A stretch of DNA of 64,000 nt from the NCBI GenBank assembly GCA_037903355.1, contig JBAJFE010000029.1, forward strand, positions 434,001-498,000, in the 5' to 3' direction. The notes beneath the pieces were generated by a model that searched no databases, was not told where the DNA came from, and worked only from the letters and a program-made list of their open reading frames with translations. Every line of letters starts with the position of its first letter. Positions within the stretch are counted from its first letter, which is position 1. The position numbers were made by a program, and so were the translations under genes. Of this stretch, positions 1 through 11,800 are shown piece after piece. This DNA is from Trichuris trichiura. Taxonomy: Eukaryota; Nematoda; Enoplea; Trichinellida; Trichuridae.

Positions 1-825
1 TTAACTTTCTTTGGCTCGTAAACGTTAAGCGATAATTTTCAGGAAGCATTTATCATTAAAAAAACTAAACGAAAGAAAAAAAACTTGCTTTACTCTGCTT
101 GTACTTTTGCTAGCTGTTAACGCTGTCCTCTATCAATATCGCTTGCTGTTGTGTAGGAGTGCTTAGGCCGTAGAAAACGTTATTTTTGATTTTCTCCTCA
201 TTTCAAATTACAGTAGTAACGGTTTGTAGTAGCTCGAATTGTTCTGCGTATGATTATTAGCATACATTTTTTGTTCAGCGAGGTCTGCCAGCTCGCGAAG
301 GGCATTCAGCTTTGGCTCTTGAAGTGTTGGCTCAATACTTTGCTCAGTTTTTTGCTTGATGCTAACACTGTAGCAATCATTGCTTCTAGAGCTGTGTCAC
401 TTTGAAAAATTGGTATTTCATTCATAATTTTAGGCTTTGCAAAAGCGTAACGCGCAAGCTAAACTTCGATCTACAAAATTTGCCGTCTTGATAAGTAAAC
501 AAAGGGACGCGCTTAGCACGTCGAGAGACGCTGAGCAATGTTTTCCGCGTCTGCGTTGATAAATGCTGACCGCAGCGAGTAGAGAGATTTGGACGAAAAA
601 ACAATGTTTGAATTTTCCCATCTGCTTAACAAATGCTTAGCTCCAGTAGATTATTATTTCATCACTTTAAAACATTTTCGTCGCGCCAAACAGGTGCCTA
701 TCAATATACGCACGAAAAGGCTTGTTTGTTAATACTTTGTGAACGGCTGTCTAATCGCAATCAGAATGCCATTATTTCATTGGCGAAAATGTTATCCTTC
801 TACTTTTTTATTTTGATTATTTCAG
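1..825. other. Upstream/intronic sequence before the first recognised ataxin-2 exon
   Basis: No recognisable coding exon was found. The ataxin-2 exon starting at 826 has a clean acceptor (TTATTTCAG) and enters in phase 2, so an earlier exon must exist, probably left of the window. A short open stretch at about 434-555 on the + strand is preceded by TTTTAG and rich in Lys, Arg, Ala and Gln. Its best donor gives phase 1, which does not match, so it is not included. Confidence 0.5.
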
Positions 826-3519
826 GTACTTCAGGTCGAATCGATCTCGCGGTGGTATGATGAGCGGATCTGATCGAGGTGGTCGAGGTGGCAGTGGATC
901 GCGCGGTGGCATTTCTTACAATCAACGAGAGATTCGCTCCGGATCAAGAGGTGGCGCGCAACAACGTGATTACGAAAGTGGCCATCACGGTTCTTATCAA
1001 GGAAGACTTGCTTCGGCTTCTCGGTATCATCCGCAGCCGATGGGGCCAATGTCCAACAGCAGCCAACCTACACCACAAGTTTCTTCTCGTTCGGTTAGCA
1101 CCCCAACCGCCGCCACTCCTGCTGCTGCCGCTGGCGAACGAAATGTCGAGAACTCTCATTCCGCTACGACGGAGGATAAAAGGCGCAACGCTTATTCGCA
1201 GTCAAAACAAAATGTAATGGGTCCCAGAGCCCCGACTCCTGTTGAGGGGCAACAAGCTCAACGAAGAAACCAAAGCCATCAGCCAAGAGGCAAATGGGCA
1301 TCCTGCTAAACCAACTGTACTAATTCACCACGTTTCAACTTTTTTAGGCGGTTATAAGGACAACACGACCGAACTGCGTAAGTTCAGCCAGGAATACCGT
1401 CTTGCTGATAATAAGGTCCCAACAACTCACGGTAGCACCTCGTCCTCATCGCCGACACCCCGTAATACCGACTTACAGAGTTAACGGCCTTGTTGTTGTT
1501 ATCTTTTTCTTATTCAAGGTCCATCTGTTATGACACAGCTCAGAGCTGGGCCGCCAAGGTCTGCAGGTCGTGGCAGTGGCGATGCTGCAGCTAATGCTGG
1601 CACGCAACGTCAACAATCGACGGGCAAGGACGATTCTCCTCCTCATAGTGGTCGCGGGCAAGTGAAGCAGGCAGAGTATAGGCGAACTGTGAAAAATGTA
1701 CCCCAGTCGCAAGGGTTGGACAATCGAAGCATGGGCGATTCAGCAAAAAATGTCAGTTCGGAGGCATTGCCTATTGGAAGTGCGTCTTCTCCGGAACAGC
1801 CAACCACCGTCGAACGGCAAACTAGCAGCGCGTACCTTTTTTTTAATGGCAATTGAGTAGACGTGATTTGTAAGCAATTTTAATATCAACAGGTCTTCAA
1901 TCAAATCAGTGCCCCTTAACCCTGACGCCGAAGAATTTCGACCCATGCACATGCAAAATATTGTTGCACAACAACCGCCGACACTTCTTCAGCAACAGGT
2001 ATCCATAGGCTTCCTTTTTGGCGCGAGTGCTAATGTTGATGTTTTAGATGCTTCGCTCAATGACTCCGGCAAACGGATCCGCTTTCTTTCCTTTGGCTGT
2101 ACCTCCAAACGTACCAGCAGCGCCTCAGTCAGGCGGCTCCGTTTTGCTAAACCAAGCTGGAGCACCGCAGGCGATGTATCCAACGCCGGGTTCATTTTCC
2201 GTTCAAGTCTATCCAGGCAATCCACCGTTGTACAATGTTCAGTCGAGTCAGGCACCGGTGGCCATCTTACAGAGTAGTAGCAATCTGCGTCCATCGCGTA
2301 AATGTGAGTTGCGCAAGAGTGCTTTGTCGAATTACGTGCGTGATTGCAGCCAACGGGGGCGGGCAGCACGCACTTCCGGTGGGAGCGGCGCCTGGAAATT
2401 CCGGAGCTGCTCAACCTTTGATGACAACGCAAACACCGGTTGGCTTCACGCAGTCTCCCTATCTTGTTCAATATACCGGACCTATACCGGCTGGCGCTCA
2501 GTCGTCTATGGGTTCCAATCCGGTAATTAATAATCTTTTCTTTATTCCGAAGGCCGTGCCAATAGGTTTTTCACAAATATTCATACGCCATCCTGAGAGT
2601 TTTAAGTAGCACAACCAACGAAAAGAAGAGAGAAGAAGTTTAAGATAACTTATCGATAAGAAATGTTTGTATGTAAATTTTTTTTAGTTCTTCCTTGGGC
2701 AGGCTAGAGTGCTGCATCCTCAATATATCCTCCCGGAACCAGGCGCTAACTGCGGTACAATGCCCCAGTCGGTTTACGGTATTAACTAATTGTTATACTT
2801 TGTTGCTCGCGCGCAATGGTTTCTTTCGTTTTTAGCACTGCCGCAGTTTCTACACGTTGGTCCGTATGGTACACCGACTCCAGGAATGCAACAAGTAATC
2901 CCGGGCATGCAAAACCCGTCTCATCCGCCGCCGGGATACGCGGTTGCCGGCGGTGTTGAGCCGAATAACCAGAACCCAGCAAATGCAGGAAATTCTGCGG
3001 TGGCTACTGGCACTGGGACAAACAGTAATGCACAAACTCCCGCGTTCGCCCAAGCGCCAGCAACAGCTGCACCTGGAGCTTATCCGCTGGCTGCAGCTGT
3101 GCCAAACCAACCGTTATTTCTGTTGCCGGGCAATGCATACGTAGCCGCTGCACCGACACCCATTTATGCCAATTCGAATGTTGTCTGTACTTCGGCCACT
3201 GCTCCACCGGGAACGCCGACTCAACAGCCATCGGGTAATGGTTTGATTCAATTGACTGGTCAAGCAGCAGCGGCTATGTACGCTGCTGCTGGACAGGCAC
3301 CATTCGCACCCGACACGGGTTACATGCAATACGCTGCAAGTAAGTACACTTACGTAACTTATATATATATATGTGTATTCATTGGGTGTTTCAGCAGGTG
3401 CTCAGCTTCCACAAGGTACGTACCATCAGAATTTGCTCAGATCATCATCCGTTCCAGCATATGGCCAAGCACATCCAGGTCAGCAGCCTGCAGCTGGTAG
3501 GAGTAGTTTGAAATTGTGA
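826..3519 (+). CDS. ATXN2: Ataxin-2 homologue, C-terminal part (5' end outside window)
   Basis: Ataxin-2 is a cytoplasmic RNA-binding scaffold that recruits poly(A)-binding protein and controls mRNA translation and stability. Nine exons fit in phase: 826-1289, 1348-1461 (or -1479), 1519-1831, 1893-1998, 2048-2303, 2350-2522, 2703-2778 (alternative start 2688), 2836-3339 and 3395 or 3398-3519, ending in TGA. Exon 1 is RGG-rich. Exon 2 carries NTTELRKFSQEYRL, like the ELKKF..DFRL segment of ataxin-2. Exon 4 encodes PLNPDAEEFRP, a PAM2 motif that binds the PABP MLLE domain. The rest is low-complexity Pro/Ala/Gln sequence, as in the family. The LSm and LsmAD domains are not in the window, so the model is 5'-truncated; a start at the ATG at 857 cannot be excluded. 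The first intron (1290-1347) needs a GC donor. The identification rests on PAM2 plus the preceding motif and their order. Confidence 0.85.
1290..1347 (+). other. Non-canonical GC-AG intron in ataxin-2
   Basis: There is no GT dinucleotide in the relevant stretch before the exon-1 frame terminates at 1309. Cutting at CAAGAG|GCAAAT joins phase 1 to phase 1 at TTTTTTAG|GCGG and restores the frame into the conserved ELRKF motif. The 58-nt length matches neighbouring introns. Confidence 0.7.
3359..3374. repeat. (AT)n microsatellite inside the last ataxin-2 intron
   Basis: A short run of alternating A and T lies just downstream of the GTAAGT donor of intron 8. Confidence 0.8.
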
Positions 3520-3960
3520 CCGTCACCGTCATCACGTTAAGTAACGAAAAGAGTTATAGGCAATGCAGGCGTCAGCGTTACAAATAATGGGAGCACGTGA
3601 TCGTGCGGCAACGTGGACTTAGGAACGATCGTCACACAACCTAAATAGATAATGGTCCTTTTTCTTTTTTCGACTTCCGCCCCCATCCCCTGTCACACTC
3701 ATCCAAGCAAGCACACACACACATTTCGCTGTTCTCTCTGTCTCTTAAAAGCTATTCATTTGTTTGCCTATCAATTCTCTCTCTAGGCGTCAACAATTCA
3801 ATTGATTCACGTTGTCTCACTGTGGGCCGAATGGTTTGAATGATATTCCTTCCGTGCGACAACTGATGATGACCGTACACACTCGAACTTTTTCTTTCCT
3901 CTTTTTTTACTTAATTTTTAAAGACACTCTCCTTCCTATTCTTCTGTCTCTCTCGTTTCT
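3520..3960. other. Shared 3' region between convergent ataxin-2 and ALKBH2 genes
   Basis: This is the presumed 3' UTRs of two convergent genes. It contains a short CA repeat near 3713-3723 and a long pyrimidine-rich stretch at about 3885-3960. I see no open frame of note and no clear AATAAA on either strand. Confidence 0.6.
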
Positions 3961-4671
3961 CTAAACGGTACGCATTTTTCGAAAGGTAAAATTGATCCTT
4001 ACACCCAATTGACGTCTTCTTTTCGGTAAGCTGTGATACCAGTGACGATTGGTTGGCGGTTTCATAACTAATAGGCTTCCATGGTCAAGTTTCATAAGGA
4101 CATTGTTTGGCGCGTCCGGGTCATGTTGACGACGTTTTCTATGCCTGAACAAGAAATCACGCTTCAAACCGAGCGACAGCGAACAAATTGGCGCATTTGG
4201 GTCCAAGTCAGTTTCGTTGTCTCGATGTTCTCCAATGTAGTTGTTACCACTGTTGTAACGGTTGACCAAGACGAAATTGTATTCGCATTGGGTGCTTTGA
4301 ACAATATGATCTCGCAAAGCAAGTACAACTTGGTCCCACGGTTCGGCGGGCAAACAATTGCCGGAAAATTTGTATGTTATTCCAGCATTGCCCATAGCCA
4401 ATTGTTGTCGCGGTATTTTATGACGTCTATTGAATACAGTAACTTCAGTGTATCGTCCGTCCAAATAGTGCAACGTCTCTTCGCAGTAATGCAAAATTGA
4501 ATCGGCTAAGCTTTTGGGCAAGTAACATTGTACGTAAGCAATGTTCAAGTCGTCCGATACGTCCATTGCAATTGGTTCTGCTGTGCGTATTGGTAACGCT
4601 TTTATTTGGGCGATGATTTCACTCGGACTAATTGAAATTGAATCACTTCTTCCAGCAATGTACATATCCAT
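3961..4671 (-). CDS. ALKBH2: ALKBH2-type DNA oxidative demethylase
   Basis: Fe(II)/2-oxoglutarate dioxygenases of this type remove methyl groups from 1-methyladenine and 3-methylcytosine in DNA in the nucleus. The gene is one intronless frame of 236 aa (human ALKBH2 is about 261). Visible family signatures are FVLVNRY, the iron ligands H149 and D151 in IGEHRDNE, the distal ligand H213 in HWYHSLP, and the 2-oxoglutarate arginines R225 and R231 in the RINFTFRK C-terminus. The spacing of H213, R225 and R231 equals that of the human enzyme. TYKFSG precedes the core as in ALKBH2. The similarity is clearly to ALKBH2, with ALKBH3 the second choice. The N-terminus is unlike human and shows no obvious PCNA-binding box, so the exact start is less sure. 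It converges on ataxin-2. Confidence 0.92.
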   Translation of the reverse strand: MDMYIAGRSDSISISPSEIIAQIKALPIRTAEPIAMDVSDDLNIAYVQCYLPKSLADSILHYCEETLHYLDGRYTEVTVFNRRHKIPRQQLAMGNAGITYKFSGNCLPAEPWDQVVLALRDHIVQSTQCEYNFVLVNRYNSGNNYIGEHRDNETDLDPNAPICSLSLGLKRDFLFRHRKRRQHDPDAPNNVLMKLDHGSLLVMKPPTNRHWYHSLPKRRRQLGVRINFTFRKMRTV

Positions 4672-5994
4672 TTCTTATCTTTTTACTGATTGGCTATGCG
4701 TCGGCCGACTCCGCAGCGTTAATTAGCTCTGAAAGGCAAATATACAAAAATATTGCGGAGAAAAACCGCTCCTTACGACCACGTTTTGACTCAAAAGCAG
4801 TTTGAGCACGTTTTTAAAAATTTGGAAAAAAATAAGCGCTAATCATTGGCTTAAGGAGTAAAATGGAAATTTTGCAAAACAATGTACGCATTGAATGCTT
4901 TACGACAGTCTGCAAACTGCGGGAAGGCAGCAATGCGAAACAAGCTACAGTAACCGAAAAGCAGGTTTTATAAAATAGTGAATGCTAGTACATTTTTTTA
5001 TTTAATCAAAACATCACTGATATTATTCGAAAAAGAAGCATGCAGGCATTCTGTGGTTGACTTTTTCAGTTTTTTTGCATTGTTCTGAAAATTTAATCAG
5101 CATAAACGTGCGAGCTAGCTTTTTAAAAAATTGCTACTTAGAACGGGTTTAAAAACTGTTCGAAACTTTTCCACAGTAAACTTCTCCCGGAATTAGCTTC
5201 GTTTTAAAATCGTATTCTGTAAATAAGTGACAGAAGGACATATAGCCTTAAATAACACCTTGTAAAAGCTAGATTTTGTCGCGAACGTTATCAGGTTACT
5301 TAGCACTGTAACGCTTATCCGATTAGCGCGGCAAGCATCTTCCAGTTACCGATTATTATTCTACTACAGAACGGCGCGAACAATGAGGTACTACCATACT
5401 GTAAGTCAGTATTCGCGTCAAACCGTGACTATTTTTGAGTTTTACTTAAAAAGATTCGAAACAAGCACATCGTAACTTGATAATTATTGTTAATTAATAA
5501 AAATAAAATTTTCAAAACAGACTGTTGAAACGTAACTCTTTACAACGCGCGAAAGGGTATATACGCTATTGAAAAACTGGATCGTACGGTAGTTACACCC
5601 ATTCATAGTCACGCCCATCTCATAACCGTAAGTTTCATCATCCGTGGTTACTAGTGGCAATATTTTTCTAAGAGAAATAAGGTAGGGCAAAGGAACAACT
5701 GCTTTCACGATGATGCCAATGAAATGAGACCATTTGAAGTTTGCTATACACCGTAGGCATACAGTTGAGAATTATATGGTGCTAAGCTGTGTATCAGGCG
5801 CAATTTGATGTCGCCAAGTTGTAATCTGTTCTCTGCTAAGTGACCAGCTTTAGTGTTGTACATCTCACATGAAATAGAACGCACCGATTTATGGCCAACA
5901 TGTTAATAAGAAGTGGATTAAGATTTAAAAACAGCAAATCGATGGGACTATTTTATTGCTCCTTCAGCATGGAAGAACGTGAATGCCTGTAGCA
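4672..5994. other. Intergenic, AT-rich
   Basis: This lies between the ALKBH2 start and the RPL38 stop on the minus strand. A 72-residue minus-strand open frame at 5490-5708 shows no family resemblance. Nothing else is supported apart from the RPL38 poly(A) signal. Confidence 0.5.
5952..5957 (-). promoter_or_regulatory. Poly(A) signal of RPL38
   Basis: AATAAA on the minus strand lies about 40 nt downstream of the RPL38 stop codon, a normal distance for a short ribosomal-protein 3' UTR. Confidence 0.6.
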
Positions 5995-6263
5995 CTACAA
6001 ATCTTTCACTTGCAAACCCGGTGGTAAAGACTGACGGATCTTTTCAGCTCTATCGTTGTCTTGGATAACCAATGTGTACAGAAACTTGCTACAGCGGAGC
6101 TGAATAATAAACCGTCAGCACAGCATAATATACCTCGTCGTGAAAGACGGTCACTTACCTTAAACTTCGTATTAAAGGGGTTCTTTTTTATTTTTACGCT
6201 CCTCGCATCTCTTCTTCGGGCGGTTAACAAGAACTCTTTGATTTCCTTGATTTCTCGAGGCAT
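5995..6263 (-). CDS. RPL38: 60S ribosomal protein L38 (eL38)
   Basis: This is a small component of the large cytosolic ribosomal subunit. Two coding exons on the minus strand, 6263-6159 and 6099-5995, are split by a 59-nt intron (GTAAGT...ATTCAG, phase 0). Together they encode 69 residues, against 70 in human L38. The start reads [20 protein letters not shown]. Exon 2 carries the LRCS..LYTLVI segment and ends in [10 protein letters not shown]. All are hallmark L38 blocks at the expected positions. The ATG at 6263 is preceded by TTTTAG about 7 nt upstream, which could be a 5' UTR or trans-splice acceptor. Each exon is 105 nt, so longer antisense frames cover the locus. Confidence is very high because the whole protein aligns. 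Confidence 0.96.
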
Positions 6264-7610
6264 CAGGACGCTAAAATTGGACAAATTGACTGACTTTCTT
6301 TAACGCGTTTAGCTGAACTAAAATTTTAAAAAACAGCTGAAATCGAGGCTACATGGAAGGTTGAGTAGCTATGATTTTAAAACTGCAACGAAACAAACGT
6401 TAACGCTTACAAAACACAGCTAAATCTCGACGAAAGCTCAACACAACTAACAGTATACCAAAGTAAGTACCATCAGGTTTGAAGAATTCTGTAAATGTGA
6501 ATGTTGCGCAACCGTGTTAAAAAAAGTCTTGCTGACGTGGTTTCTATAAGTTTTACTAAAAATAAAAATGCTTGGAATTTTGTACGCTATTAGTGTTTTT
6601 TAAATTTTACGTGAGCATAGCGGTTTTTCTCCGCCGCTTCATTGCTCACAACAACGGTATTGAGAAGCGCAGTATTTGTTTTCACTTGCTCCAGTGAAAC
6701 AAATTACCGTGTGGAAAAGAAAACGAAATGATGAAATTAGAATTCTGCCGGTTGAGTTTGCGAAAAACTGAAATCCGTGTTTTGCCTATATGCAATGTAC
6801 TTGTTGTTGTACCGTGAAAGTTTACTTATTTCATATTGGACTGCATAAAAATGGTTGAAGAAGTGTCTTACTGAGTTCCGATGCTGCTCAAAGCGCTGTT
6901 AGGAATTCCAGTTGCAGAGTAGTCGCTCTGCATCATCGATGCTACCTAACCGAAGTCCAGAAATAATTTATTTATAAATCTTCGTGTCATATTCCGTGTA
7001 AGCGCATTCGTTTGCTCAAGCAGACTGCGCTGCGCGAATCCTTAGGTTTAGCTCAACGAGATTTGTACCTAAAACAAAGGATTTAGTACAGTTTCACCCC
7101 TATGCTCAGACTCAACTGTCGAGGAAAATTTTTAATGTCTTATTTGACTCATTTTTGTGAAATTTGCTACTTTGTTCCAGTTATGTTAGCTTCTCGACGA
7201 GTTTCATAGCGTATAAGAAATGCTTCGTTCTAAAAACCTTACTTTTCTTCGTTACTGTATGGGCGCCTTCAAGCGGTTGCCCTTTATCTGCCCTGTACGC
7301 ATTTTATTTTTGTCTTAAAATTCATATATTACTCTTGTATTTCATGTTAATTCGCTTTTTTGCTATCTTTCGCTACGTACTGTTGGCATTGTCTATTTTC
7401 TTTTAGTAAACATTACTTGTTGTTTTCCTTCGTTGCTTCCCTGTCGGTTGTTTATAGTACGCAGCGAGTAATTGTTTAATTGGCAAGTTGCGGTTTTTTT
7501 CTCCTTGCAAACAGACATTCTGTAGTTTCGATCTAAAATGCGAAATAACCGTTAAATCCTTATCACTGTTTTGCATGCTTTAGGCAGCCGAACGGTTGAA
7601 GTTCGGAATC
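6264..7610. other. Intergenic between divergent RPL38 and CPSF4
   Basis: This presumably holds the promoters of both divergent genes. A T-rich open frame at 7164-7406 (mostly Phe and Leu) looks like a composition artefact. No TATA box or other motif stands out. Confidence 0.5.
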
Positions 7611-8824
7611 ATGTCATCTTCAGCATACTTAAATATGCTTAACGCAATGGACGATGTTGTTTTTGACGTGGAAGAAGCTTTGGAAAACCAAATTGGCCTC
7701 CAGCCACTGCCTTTTCCGGGAATGGACAGTGGGCTGCTTTTATCGTGCAATTTTATGAATTGTACAAATTTGCCGTTTTAGAAACTGGCTCGGCAGTTTG
7801 TGTTTTCTTCCTACGCGGGACTTGTACTCGCGGTATTCTTTGCCCTTTGAGGCACATAAGCGGCGAAAAGGCGGTGGTTTGCAAGCACTGGTTGCGCGGA
7901 CTATGCAAGAAAGGCGACCAGTGCGAATTCCTGCACGAATATGACATGAATAAAATGCCGGAATGTTATTTCTTTTCGAAATATAGTAAGAACTGTTTCT
8001 CCAGCACAACTACTCATTTTCCCAATTGGTGAAATTTCTTTAGATGCTTGTAGCAATAAGGAATGTCCTTTTCGACATATCGACCCTGAAAGCAAAATCA
8101 AAGACTGCCCTTGGTATGACAGAGGATTTTGTCGGCATGGTTCGTTTTATACCTTACTTGTAAATTGTTGAAATCGTTCGTTAAGGTCCTTTGTGCAAGA
8201 ACAGGCATAGACGGCGGGTTATGTGCATAGCATATATGAATGGTTTCTGCCTAGAAGGTCCCAAATGTAAGCACCATCATCCCCGATTCGAGTTACCTCA
8301 GCCAGACGCATCGACCAATTTACGCAAGATGTTAAGCGGATCCATTGTATGCCATCATTGCAATGAAGTGGGCCACAAATTGAGCCAATGCCCCAAGCTA
8401 GCTGCTGCTGATCCAAGCCTTGTGACCAGAATTGCTTTTCAAGGTCGTCGGTTTGACCCGGTATCGCTTGAACAACAGCGTCAGCGTCCTCTTAATGAGG
8501 TTACCTGCTACAAGGTATTCAAACGTTGCTTCAATAGAAATGTCTGCTTGGTTTTCTCTCTGTGTAATGAGCTCAGCTTCATTTTCCGCCTGGGTTTAGT
8601 CGATCTTCAAGGCTTAGCCTATGCGTTCAAGCACTTTGATTTTTTAGTGTGGAGAAAAAGGGCACTACGCCAATAAGTGCTTCAAGGGAGCGTTGGCCTT
8701 CTTGTCCGAATCTGCCCAGAGAACTCAGGAAATCCGTCAACGCGAAGAGGAAGGTCAACGGCAGATAGCATTGGAAGCTAATCGTCGCTTTGGCTTTAGA
8801 CGCGCCGGTGAAGTGCTGCGCTAG
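7611..8824 (+). CDS. CPSF4: Cleavage and polyadenylation specificity factor subunit 4 (CPSF30)
   Basis: CPSF30 is the CCCH zinc-finger subunit of nuclear CPSF that, with WDR33, recognises the AAUAAA signal during mRNA 3'-end formation. Five exons fit in phase: 7611-7728, 7782-7985, 8044-8139, 8186-8514 and 8648-8824 (TAG), giving 307 aa. The N-terminus includes the family segment LGLQPLPFPGMD-like. Five CCCH fingers follow at about residues 46-64, 73-91, 101-119, 129-147 and 153-171, including near-invariant blocks such as CKHWLRGLCKKGDQCEFLH. Two CCHC zinc knuckles lie at 195-208 and 247-260; human CPSF4 has one, Drosophila Clipper two. The ATG at 7611 is the first in frame; a TTG upstream at 7596 is ignored. 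Introns are 46-58 nt except the last, 133 nt, which splits the second knuckle. This is a confident whole-length match. Confidence 0.96.
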
Positions 8825-11800
8825 CTTAAACGTTATACTAAACTGTCCCATCAGGTTTGACCTTATTAAATTAAGTTTATGTCCTGTCAGACATTATTCA
8901 CACCAATGAATCAATTGTTGAAAACTGAAAGCTTTTCTTAATATGTAAACTTGTTAACCTGTAAAAGATATCACAATAATGGTTTCAATTTTTGGCAGCG
9001 CAAAGTCATCGACCCTAAGGCTTTTAGCCTTTCTATAGCCTTCGCATCGGTGCGCCTTAAGCTTGATTGCTTGTATGCATATCTCATTGCAGGTTGGCCC
9101 TTTAACACCTCTTGAGTTGGTAAGCTTCAGTTGTATGGCCTATGTGATACAGTAATTTATTATTCATTGCATCGAAGGCCGGTCACAACAAGTCTTGAAA
9201 GCTGTGATATGTCTTTTCGTAAATATTTTGTTTTCATTACACCTTGTCTCCGTAAATAAATCTATAAACACGGAAACCTGTACACCCGTTGCGAAAAGTT
9301 GCATGCTGTAATGTAACTTCCCTGTGATAAAGGTGAATGCTATTCGCTGTTCATTCGCTAAAGTTGCAACATTCGAAACTGGCGCTGCGTCGTTGGCACT
9401 GTTTTTTTGATCAGCTTTGTAAGTTCCCTTTTGTTGAGCACTTTCGGATGGACTTTTTGAAAATGAGGTGTTAAAGCATTAACGCATTTCTATCATAGCG
9501 ATCAGTTGGGAAGTGAAAAAGTTTTCCAATGGAAAAGCGGAAGATTGTAGAAATCCAGTCCTAACGCCACTTCTTTGTTGGTCAGTTGTACTACCTATAT
9601 TTGGGCGTGCACCTTCCATTAAGTTAAAGTAGCAGAGATAACGTTTATGAACTGAAGTAATACAGGTTGGCTCAGTATATGTTGAGCTTTTGATAAGCTA
9701 TTCTGGTTACCTCATTTATGAATAGCAGATATTCAGCGAGCTTTAGATAACGATGTGACCGCTGTACGTTCAACTGATTGTACGATAGCGGACAGTGTGA
9801 TAAGCTTTTAATCTTACCTCTTACCCGTTATCTTTGTATAATTTTTTAAATTGATATCTGCATCATTGCTTGAGATGCGTATTTGGAAGCTTAATTAATC
9901 TTCTTGGCCATTAGGAATTCATAAGACTTTTTATTACAAATTACAATGTATTGTCATGCGTTTGACTTGTAAAGTTTTTGCAAGCGAATTCAATTACCGC
10001 TCTTTGGGTTTTTCACTTTACGACAACTAGCGCGTTCGTATTTCGATCGACTGAATTGATGGGAATACTGGAAATGTCCTTTAATTGAATAGTTTGAGAC
10101 TGTCCGCCTCTTCTTAGAGCAACTTGTGTTCCATTTTCAATGGTAGCATTAAAGGAAGCTGTCTCATATTAGGAAAGCGACATTTTCGGACTGAGCTGTT
10201 ACGGTGAAGACAAACTCGGATAAAATTATGCAGTTGTGCTAATCAGACCTTTTTTCTTTGCACTGAGGGAATGCAAGCTTGTCTCCCTTATTAACTACTT
10301 AAAATCGATTAATTCTTTTCGGTTGATTATTTCGCAGCAGTTACAGCTTTACGCGACGTGGGTGCGGGTTATTTAGGCTGTAATTTCTTGCTTTAATATA
10401 AAACTTACTATTTTATGAATATGCTAAGTAGGAAACTGACTGCGAGTGGATAACGAGGGCATATACCCACCAGTGAAAATCGTCTTTGTTGTAACGGCCA
10501 ATTAGTTTTTCAGTTTTCAAGTAGAAGTTGACATCCCAATGTTACGTTGGAAGCATTTTTTGCCGCAGCGCGGCAATGCTCACTTTTCTTTTATCGCGTT
10601 GTCCTTTGGATTTCTGTACAAATGAGCCAGTTGCGAACTGTTCCCCAAGCGGACAATCTAAACTTACGTAAAGTCCATTGATGCGCTGGTCGGTAATTGA
10701 ATTGTTAAATTTATTGCATTTCAGACCACGTCAAGTTTTACGTAAACGGATTTGGGTTATTTCAAAGTTGACCTCGTTAATCGATTGCAGTGTTTCTGTT
10801 CACCTACGTTCGAATTTTCACGTTAAGTCATTTGTAAAAGAGATTCATTTTCGTTATAAGGCTTAGGATGTAATGACACAACGTCTAACTTGGCACTATG
10901 ATTGCTTAAAGTGATATTATATTAATTCAATAACTTCAAAGTTTACGTGCATTTACATATGTATATGTAGCCGCTGTTAACCTGCATACGCATATATTTT
11001 TCTATAAATTTCTTCATATTAGTAACACTCTTATTGCTGCATGACAATGTAGAACTGGAATTTTAGGCCACCTATTTGTTTCTTAACGTTTCAGCTGGGC
11101 TAAATATGCCTGCTTGAATTTTGGGTAAGAATATTCTTTTATGAAGAAGTGATCGCGCGTGCTCGTCTCATAAAAGAAACGAAGGTTAGTTGTCAATTGA
11201 AATTCCCGCCACTAGTGGCTCCTTTGTTAGTAAAGTTGAAGCCGTCTTTAGGTAATAATAATTAAAGCAGATATCACAAGTTAATGGCGTAGTAAGCAAC
11301 GTAGCTAAGAAGTTTAAGCGAATCGATTGACCTGTCTGCGGAAAAGGATAGAATAAGGTTGTGATAATGGAGTAATAAAAAATTAGAAAGCGTTTCTTTG
11401 CTTTTTACGCGGCAGTGCTCAATATACAAGTGGAGTCAAACTATTATTAATATTTTCCGAAATTTAAATTTCTTCCGCCAAGAGTTTCAATATTTGTTTG
11501 CAATTAAGCTTTCCTTGAGCAGAATTAATGCGTCAGCGTATTCTTTGATGTAAACTCTATTCTTTGACCACTGTTCTTTACTTCCAAACGGTGTTTCCAT
11601 ATTTAAAAATGTGCAACGGCCTGAGGGCCTAAATTGCATACTTAACGTATGATAGCTTATCCATGGCAGCAGGTAACGAAGAATTACATGCTTCGCTTCC
11701 ATCAAAGCAACGTGCTAAAGTATTTATCGCAAAGAGCCCTTCTGTAAAACATTATTTGACGTCGGTTTCACTGACACGCTGAATTCAACGCTCAATTCCT

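Noticed and set aside
7164..7406. 80-residue Phe/Leu-rich frame resembling membrane helices
   Set aside because: T-rich composition explains it; no start context or splice partner.
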